Positions 1 through 5,363 of a stretch of 5,363 nt of DNA are shown piece after piece. The notes under the pieces are model-generated. The model did no database searches. It was not told where the DNA came from and saw only the letters and a program-made list of their open reading frames with translations. The DNA comes from Prevotella sp. Its GTDB lineage: Bacteria; Bacteroidota; Bacteroidia; Bacteroidales; Bacteroidaceae. The stretch lies in NCBI GenBank assembly GCA_021204605.1, contig JAJPZD010000017.1, positions 2,607-7,969 of the forward strand, in the 5' to 3' direction. The translations under genes and the position numbers were made by a program. How positions within the stretch are numbered: position 1 is the stretch's first letter; each line of letters begins with the position of its first letter.

Positions 1-3000
1 TCAAGAAGACTCTCAAGAAAGTCTTTATGCTCGACCAAGCCGACCTTGACTTTGGGATTTATCGCATAATGAACCAAAAGAGAAATGATATAGAAAAGTA
101 TCTGAACGGGAACCTGAAAGCTCAGGTTACGGAGATTCTTGAGAGGAACAAGTCGGCACAGACTGAAAAAATAGAGGAAGAACTTGCAAAAGCGAAAAAA
201 GACGCAGAGGGTTTGGGTATCTCGCCAGATGATTTGCCAAAGGTAAAGGAACTGAAAGCAAAATTATTAGATGCCGGCAATACTGAGGATTTGGAAAATG
301 AGGTGTATTCACATTTGACAACATTCTTCAGCCGGTATTACGATGGCGGTGACTTCATTTCGCAGCGTCGCTACAAGAAGGATGTATATGCCATACCATA
401 CGAGGGCGAGGAGGTGAAGCTCCACTGGGCCAACGCCGATCAGTATTATATCAAGACGGGGGAGTATTTCCGTAACTACCGCTTCAAGTTGGATAGCGGC
501 AAGGTGGTGGAGTTCACGCTGAAGGATGCCACGACTGAGCAGAACAACAACAAGGCTCAAAACAATATGGGGCGACGCTTTGCCCTGCATGAGGACTGTC
601 CTATTGAAATTGTAAACGGAGAACTGCATATCAACTTCACTTACGAACTATATCCGAAAGCGACAAAGCAGAAAACGCTGATTGATACGGCATTTACAAC
701 CGTAAAAGAGCAGATACCGACAGAGTTCGCAATGGAAGTGCTTGTACCACGACCGACAGAATCTGACAAGAGCAGGACGTTACTACAAAAGCATCTTAAT
801 GACTATGTGGCAAGGAACACCTTCGACTATTTTATTCATAAGGACTTGAAGGGCTTTCTCACAAGGGAACTTGACTTTTACATCAAAAACGAAATTCTTG
901 AGATTGATGATATCGATGCCCGCTCCACAGATTCGTTCCTTGCTCACCTCACGGTAATCAAGGCGATAAAGAATGTGGGCAACAGGATTATCGAGTTCCT
1001 CGCCTCTTTGGAGAATTTCCAAAAACGCCTCTGGCTCAAAAAGAAAATGGTGGTTGCCGCAGATTATTGTATCACGCTCGACCGCATTCCTGAGAGTTTT
1101 TATCCTGAGATTTGTGCCAACAACGCACAAAGGGAAGAATGGGTGCGGCTGTTTGCCATCGATGAGATTACACCATCAGCGGCAAATGATTTTTTCTCCC
1201 AAAACGGCAAGGCAGGATATACAGTTCCCCTCACTCCGCAGTTCCTGAAAGAAAATCCTTTCCTCGTCCTCGATACTGCCTTCTTTGACGATAAATTCAA
1301 ACGCAAACTGATTTCGGGGATTGACAATCTCGATGAGCAATGCGACGGGGTGTTGATCAACTCGGAAAACTTCCAGGCGTTGGAACTAATCATAAACAAA
1401 TATTATAAACTTATTAGTGGTATTTATATAGATCCTCCCTATAATACAAATGCAACACCTATCATTTATAAAAATAGTTATAAGAATTCAACTTGGCTAT
1501 CTTTAATGAATGATCGTATTTGCGCCAGTAAACAAATGCTTACGAATAATTATTTCTATTCCATAGCTATTGATGATACAGAGTTACATAATCTTTATAA
1601 ACTTCTTGAAAATATCTTTATAAATTCAGATTTTTTCCAAACCATAGTCAATCACTATCCAGGTTCAGGAACAGGCAGAAGCAATGTATCAAAAACACAC
1701 GAATATAATATTTTTGTTCTTCCAAAAGATTTGGATTTACTTAGAGGTGATGCAATACCTGAGAGAGAACGGACACGTGGCTTTTGTCGTAGTGGAACTG
1801 GTGATAATAATTATCGTCATGGTCGTCCAAATAGTTTTTATGCGGTTTTAATTGATGATGTTACCAAAGAAATTAAAGGAGTTGAAGAACCTCCAATAGC
1901 ATCATCTTCAGATTATCCAAAAGATGCAACAAAAGAAGGGTATATTCGCATATATCCTATTGGAGCAGATGGGTCTGAACGTTGTTGGAGTTTGGGATAT
2001 GAAACAGCAAAGACAGCAATAAAAAATGGTTTACTTAAATGTTCAAGCAATAATGTTATACAAAGATTATACTACGATGAGTCTGATTGGGAATTGCTTC
2101 CGAGTATTTGGATTGACTCAAAATATAGTGCTGTTGCAAATGGTACAAATTTACTAACAAAATTATTTGGTAAATCAGGATTATTCTCTTTCCCAAAATC
2201 CATTTACACAGAGATGACCGCTATAGGTGCTGGTATGTACAATAATAGAAATGGTTATGTTCTTGATTATTTTGCAGGCTCTGGCACAACCGGTCATGCA
2301 GTAATAAACTTGAATAGAAATGATGGAGGTAAGAGAAAATACATTCTTGTTGAGATGGGAGATTATTTTGATACCGTTACCAAGCCTCGCATTCAGAAGG
2401 TGATATATTCAGAGGACTGGAATAACGGCAAGCCCGTCAGCCGTAAGGGGAGCAGTCATTGTTTCAAGTACATGCGTCTTGAGCAATATGAGGACACGCT
2501 GAACAATCTTGTTATAGAGAAGAACACATCGTTGGACAATTCAGGAGAGTTTTACGACGGTTATATGCTCGGTTATCTTTTAGATACAGAGACAAGAGAC
2601 TCGCTGTTCTCTTTGGAGTGGTTTGTAAATCCCTGGAACACCAAACTGAAGATTACCCGTAACAACGAGATGAGAGAGGAGAAGATAGACCTTATTGAGA
2701 CATTCAACTATCTTATCGGGCTGAATGTAGTAAGATTGTCATACCCGAAAGACAATATCTGTGTTGTTGAGGGCTATAACCGCAAGAACGAGCATATACT
2801 TGTTATCTGGCGTGATTGCAAACAGATTTCCAATGAGGAACTTAATAATTTCTTTGAAAAGATGGATTACTCCACCCATGACCGTGAATTTGACAAGATT
2901 TTCGTGAATGGCGACAACAATCTTGAAAATCTAAAGACTGAGGAAGATACCTGGAAGGTAATACTCATAGAACAGGAATTCAGCAAAAGGATGTTTGAGG

Positions 3001-3008
3001 CAGAATGA
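1..3008 (+). CDS. Type III-like (Mod-like) site-specific DNA methyltransferase, 5'-partial
   Basis: This is a beta-class amino-methyltransferase, probably adenine-N6-specific, that would transfer a methyl group from SAM to a base in a specific DNA site and guide the downstream helicase. Numbering is from the ATG at 27. Residues 30-85 are a charged, probably helical stretch. Residues about 90-160 contain a segment rich in Tyr, Phe and Trp (SRYYDGGDFISQRRYK; LHWANADQYYIKTGE) that I recall as conserved in this large-Mod family. Catalytic motif IV DPPYNT is at 469-474, a SIAIDDTE segment at 512-519 and HEY at 558-560. The presumed target-recognition region is about 565-690. A motif X-like stretch (W695; FPK at 722-724) is followed by motif I DYFAGSGTT at 747-755 and the acidic motif II residue E776. 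The C-terminal domain (about 790-993) includes SSHCFKYMRLEQYEDTLNNL. All catalytic motifs are intact. The frame is open upstream of 27 to the edge (KKTLKKVF) and no ribosome site precedes that ATG, so the real start is probably upstream. An N4-cytosine target cannot be excluded. Confidence 0.93.
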   Translation, partial: KKTLKKVFMLDQADLDFGIYRIMNQKRNDIEKYLNGNLKAQVTEILERNKSAQTEKIEEELAKAKKDAEGLGISPDDLPKVKELKAKLLDAGNTEDLENEVYSHLTTFFSRYYDGGDFISQRRYKKDVYAIPYEGEEVKLHWANADQYYIKTGEYFRNYRFKLDSGKVVEFTLKDATTEQNNNKAQNNMGRRFALHEDCPIEIVNGELHINFTYELYPKATKQKTLIDTAFTTVKEQIPTEFAMEVLVPRPTESDKSRTLLQKHLNDYVARNTFDYFIHKDLKGFLTRELDFYIKNEILEIDDIDARSTDSFLAHLTVIKAIKNVGNRIIEFLASLENFQKRLWLKKKMVVAADYCITLDRIPESFYPEICANNAQREEWVRLFAIDEITPSAANDFFSQNGKAGYTVPLTPQFLKENPFLVLDTAFFDDKFKRKLISGIDNLDEQCDGVLINSENFQALELIINKYYKLISGIYIDPPYNTNATPIIYKNSYKNSTWLSLMNDRICASKQMLTNNYFYSIAIDDTELHNLYKLLENIFINSDFFQTIVNHYPGSGTGRSNVSKTHEYNIFVLPKDLDLLRGDAIPERERTRGFCRSGTGDNNYRHGRPNSFYAVLIDDVTKEIKGVEEPPIASSSDYPKDATKEGYIRIYPIGADGSERCWSLGYETAKTAIKNGLLKCSSNNVIQRLYYDESDWELLPSIWIDSKYSAVANGTNLLTKLFGKSGLFSFPKSIYTEMTAIGAGMYNNRNGYVLDYFAGSGTTGHAVINLNRNDGGKRKYILVEMGDYFDTVTKPRIQKVIYSEDWNNGKPVSRKGSSHCFKYMRLEQYEDTLNNLVIEKNTSLDNSGEFYDGYMLGYLLDTETRDSLFSLEWFVNPWNTKLKITRNNEMREEKIDLIETFNYLIGLNVVRLSYPKDNICVVEGYNRKNEHILVIWRDCKQISNEELNNFFEKMDYSTHDREFDKIFVNGDNNLENLKTEEDTWKVILIEQEFSKRMFEAE
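1385..2345 (+). other. AT-rich block covering the methyltransferase core and recognition region
   Basis: This internal stretch of the methyltransferase gene is visibly poorer in G+C than both flanks. Hand counts of single 60-base lines give 30/60 G+C for 1321-1380, then 15, 14 and 17 for the three lines 1381-1560. Later lines give 20 (2041-2100), 19 (2101-2160), 20 (2221-2280), 23 (2281-2340), 25 (2341-2400) and 30 (2401-2460). The left change is abrupt, about 45 bases before the DPPYNT codons. The right change is gradual, just after motif I. Third positions are dominated by A/T inside (AAT, GAT, TTA, ATA), while the flanks use AAC, GAC, CTG and ATC more often. The reading frame is uninterrupted. 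I infer an exchanged specificity cassette; an intrinsic codon bias of the core domain is the alternative. Confidence 0.6.
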
Positions 3009-3012
3009 TATG
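2997..3012 (+). promoter_or_regulatory. Weak ribosome site and coupled start of the helicase gene
   Basis: GAGG at 2997-3000 lies 9 bases before the ATG at 3010, and the methyltransferase stop TGA (3006-3008) is separated from that ATG by a single base (TGAtATG). The layout shows one transcript and suggests translational coupling, so that the helicase is made with the methyltransferase. The SD-like match is short and inside coding sequence. Bacteroidota often do without a strong SD, so the motif itself is only suggestive. Confidence 0.45.
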
Positions 3013-5363
3013 GCAAAAAGAATGACATTGAGCAACTCGCTTGTTCTGAACAGATATATCCTTAGTCTGTTTGGTACGAAGTCATTGCAGGATTTAAGCA
3101 AAGACCTTAGAGACCCAGCATACGAGGGCTTCAATGAGGATGGCGTATCAAAATATGTGGAGTTGCTAAAATCACATCTGTATGTTGGAGTTAGCGAAAT
3201 TTCCGAGCAAATGCTGTTGGAATACGACCACAACATTTTCAGGCATACTCAGGAAATAAACCGCAACCGTGATAAGGAGATAAAGTGGAAATATTTCCAG
3301 TATCTATCACTCCTTTTTACAGAGATTTATTTGGATAAGTATTTCACCGACAAGGAAAAACTGTTGGAGGACATCCGCAACTATCACGATAAAGAATTCA
3401 ATATCGACACACAAACCAATCATGAGATACCCGAATTTACGGAGGAAGATTTGAACAAGTTAGCTTTCTGGAGTGCTACCGGTTCCGGCAAGACGTTGCT
3501 GATGCACGTGAATATCCTGCAGTTTCAGCATTATTCCGCACGTGCAGGAAAGAAGTTGAACAGGACAATCCTCATCACGCCCAACGAGGGACTAACCAAC
3601 CAGCATATAGAGGAGTTCCAACAAAGCGATATCGAGGCACATCAGTTCAATAAGTCTGTAGCAACTGGTCTGTTCAGCAATACGGGCATCGACATTATCG
3701 AGAACACCAAACTCGCCGACACCGACGGTGACAAGACGGTGGCAGTGGAGTCGTTTGAGGGCAACAACCTCGTGTTGGTTGACGAGGGGCATCGCGGATC
3801 TTCGGGCGACAAGTGGAAAAACTACCGTGACCAACTGAGCGCCGACGGTTTCGCCTTTGAATATTCCGCCACTTTCGGACAGGCCATCAACTCAGTAAGT
3901 TCGCAGAGCAAGAGGAGGGAGATGTTGGAGGAATATGCCAAAGCCACTCTTTTTGATTACTCTTACAGTTATTTCTATAACGATGGCTATGGCAAGGACT
4001 ATCAGATTCTGAATATGGCGAATATGTGGGAAGAAGGTCAACTGCATACCTATCTCACGGCATGCCTGCTCAATTACTATGAGCAACTGCGACTGTATAT
4101 CGACACCGGGGCGGAGCTGCATAAATTCAATATCGAGCGTCCGCTTGCCATCTTCGTGGGCAGTTCTGTAACCGCTACAGATACTTCTAACAATAGAGAG
4201 AACAGCGATGTCATTACCATTCTGAAATTCTTCCAGCGATTTATAAAGGAGCGTTCCGAATCCATACGCAACATAGGAAACCTGTTGGAGGGTACTGACG
4301 GCTTAGTAAACAATAACAACAACCCGATTTTCACACGCTCATTCAAATACCTGCGCGACTATAAATTTAAAAATATTTCCCCGGAAACGATATATGAAGA
4401 TTTGTTGAGCAAGGTGTTTCATTGCACAATATCAGGGGCAGTCTTGCATTTGGACAATCTCCGTGGACTTGACGGTGAGATAGGCATGCGTATCGGGAAC
4501 GGGGAGTATTTCGGTGTTATCAACGTAGGCGACTCGGCAACACTCACCAAAATGTGTACGGAGAAACACATTAGTGCCATGGCGAAGGACTACACCGACA
4601 AATCGCTGTTTGAGACTATCAACCGTGAGGACAGCAACATCAATATCCTTATCGGTTCCAAGAAATTCACAGAAGGGTGGTCGTCGTGGCGAGTAAGCAC
4701 AATGGGGCTTATGAATGTAGGGCGTTCAGAGGGCAGTCAGATTATCCAACTATTTGGCCGTGGCGTGCGTCTTAAAGGCTATAAGATGTCGTTGAAACGA
4801 TCAACGGCATTGGACACCTCCTTGCAGCCGACATCAAAGCCGAAATATCTGCAGACATTGGAGACATTGAACATCTTCGGTGTCAGGGCAAATTATATGG
4901 ACGAGTTCAAGAATATTCTTGAGGACATGGGACTACCATCCAACGACGACAATTACGAGGAGATTATCCTGCCTATCCTTCCTGTAGTGGACCTGAGCAA
5001 GACAAGATTGAAATGCCTGAAAGTGAAGGGTGGTCTCGATTTCAAGAAAGAGGTTACAGTGGACATCGGAGAGAATATGCTTGCCAGTTCTCAGCCTGTA
5101 ACATTAAACATATATGCGAAGATACAGGCGATGGGTTCCCTGAAAGGATTGGACGATTCGGGGGCAACGGTAAACACGGCGAAATTCACGGCAAAGCACC
5201 TTTCGTTTATCGACTGGAACAAAGTGTATTTTGACCTTATCGACTTCAAGAACGACAGGGCGTGGTATAACATGAATATCTCTGCGGAGGAATTGAAGAA
5301 GATAATTTGTAATTCATGCTCGTGGTATGAGCTTGCCATTCCCGCCCATGCCATGGAGTTCAC
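3010..5363 (+). CDS. Type III-like (Res-like) DEAD/DEAH helicase subunit, 3'-partial
   Basis: This is a superfamily 2 ATP-dependent helicase/translocase, the probable restriction partner of the methyltransferase that ends one base upstream. The frame is open from ATG 3010 to the window edge: 784 full codons, no stop. Residues 1-154 precede the ATPase core and carry no motif I recognise. Walker A SATGSGKT is at 155-162, Walker B DEGH at 258-261, motif III SATF at 286-289, a motif V-like GSKKFTEGW at 549-557 and motif VI QLFGRGVR at 580-587. The insert of about 260 residues between motifs III and V includes a run of five Asn (435-439) and the segment FGVINVGD, which I recall from COG3587-type Res proteins. 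Residues about 600-784 are a post-helicase region. Type III Res proteins such as EcoP15I carry a PD-(D/E)XK nuclease at the far C-terminus, and that part lies outside the window. The start at 3010 has a weak GAGG upstream; ATG 3022, four codons in, is an alternative. The protein could also be a helicase of a nuclease-free defence system. Confidence 0.92.
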   Translation, partial: MAKRMTLSNSLVLNRYILSLFGTKSLQDLSKDLRDPAYEGFNEDGVSKYVELLKSHLYVGVSEISEQMLLEYDHNIFRHTQEINRNRDKEIKWKYFQYLSLLFTEIYLDKYFTDKEKLLEDIRNYHDKEFNIDTQTNHEIPEFTEEDLNKLAFWSATGSGKTLLMHVNILQFQHYSARAGKKLNRTILITPNEGLTNQHIEEFQQSDIEAHQFNKSVATGLFSNTGIDIIENTKLADTDGDKTVAVESFEGNNLVLVDEGHRGSSGDKWKNYRDQLSADGFAFEYSATFGQAINSVSSQSKRREMLEEYAKATLFDYSYSYFYNDGYGKDYQILNMANMWEEGQLHTYLTACLLNYYEQLRLYIDTGAELHKFNIERPLAIFVGSSVTATDTSNNRENSDVITILKFFQRFIKERSESIRNIGNLLEGTDGLVNNNNNPIFTRSFKYLRDYKFKNISPETIYEDLLSKVFHCTISGAVLHLDNLRGLDGEIGMRIGNGEYFGVINVGDSATLTKMCTEKHISAMAKDYTDKSLFETINREDSNINILIGSKKFTEGWSSWRVSTMGLMNVGRSEGSQIIQLFGRGVRLKGYKMSLKRSTALDTSLQPTSKPKYLQTLETLNIFGVRANYMDEFKNILEDMGLPSNDDNYEEIILPILPVVDLSKTRLKCLKVKGGLDFKKEVTVDIGENMLASSQPVTLNIYAKIQAMGSLKGLDDSGATVNTAKFTAKHLSFIDWNKVYFDLIDFKNDRAWYNMNISAEELKKIICNSCSWYELAIPAHAMEF

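Noticed and set aside
540..570. Three AAC units as a possible phase-variation repeat in the methyltransferase gene
   Set aside because: Three units is too few for slippage, and a three-base unit would not change the frame. No longer simple repeat was seen in either gene.
309..1399. Antisense open frames of 99-115 codons (309-629, 783-1130, 1100-1399)
   Set aside because: They lie opposite the methyltransferase coding sequence, have no recognisable domain, and their compositions are those expected from reading a real gene backwards.
1385..1418. Short inverted repeat ACTAAT/ATTAGT at the left edge of the AT-rich block, as a recombination site
   Set aside because: Six-base arms with a 22-base loop are expected by chance in DNA this AT-rich, and no matching copy was seen at the right edge.
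4312..4326. Five consecutive Asn codons in the helicase
   Set aside because: The codons are mixed (AAC/AAT) and lie in the variable insert between motifs III and V; most likely a low-complexity loop.
3592..4346. Antisense open frames within the helicase (3592-3834, 3892-4122, 4077-4346)
   Set aside because: They sit opposite the continuous helicase frame that holds Walker B and motif III, and they show no family resemblance or start signals.
5013..5363. Plus-strand frame 5013-5234 and minus-strand frame 5091-5363
   Set aside because: Both overlap the open helicase frame, which continues to the edge without a stop, and their translations have no recognisable features.

Overview
The window holds two large, same-strand, directly adjacent genes and essentially no intergenic DNA. 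Together they form a type III-like restriction-modification pair: a Mod-like DNA methyltransferase followed one base later by a Res-like superfamily 2 helicase/translocase. Both genes run off the window, the first at its 5' end and the second at its 3' end. No RNA gene, insertion sequence, CRISPR array or terminator is visible. The composition is moderate (about 40-50% GC outside one AT-rich block) and there is no strong purine-rich ribosome site. Together with the protein style, this suggests a gut or oral Bacteroidota (Bacteroides/Prevotella-like), but that is an inference with modest confidence.

Region 1 (1-3008) encodes a roughly 1000-residue site-specific DNA methyltransferase. An N-terminal part of about 460 residues, starting with a charged, probably helical stretch, precedes a beta-class amino-methyltransferase core. 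In that core the catalytic motif IV (DPPYNT) comes first, then the presumed target-recognition region, then a motif X-like segment and the SAM-binding motif I (FAGSGTT). A C-terminal domain of about 200 residues follows. The reading frame is open to the left edge, so the true start is probably outside the window.

Region 2 (3010-5363) encodes at least 784 residues of a DEAD/DEAH-type helicase with intact Walker A (SATGSGKT), Walker B (DEGH), motif III (SAT), a motif V-like segment and motif VI (QLFGRGVR). The nuclease domain expected at the C-terminus of a Res subunit would lie beyond the right edge, so nuclease function cannot be judged here.

In the type III model, the methyltransferase recognises and modifies an asymmetric site and also gives the complex its specificity. 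The helicase uses ATP to communicate along DNA and cleaves unmodified DNA. The most interesting signal is compositional: from about 1385 to 2345, the segment carrying the whole catalytic core and recognition region is sharply more AT-rich than both flanks. This looks like a specificity cassette exchanged by recombination inside a conserved N-/C-terminal scaffold.
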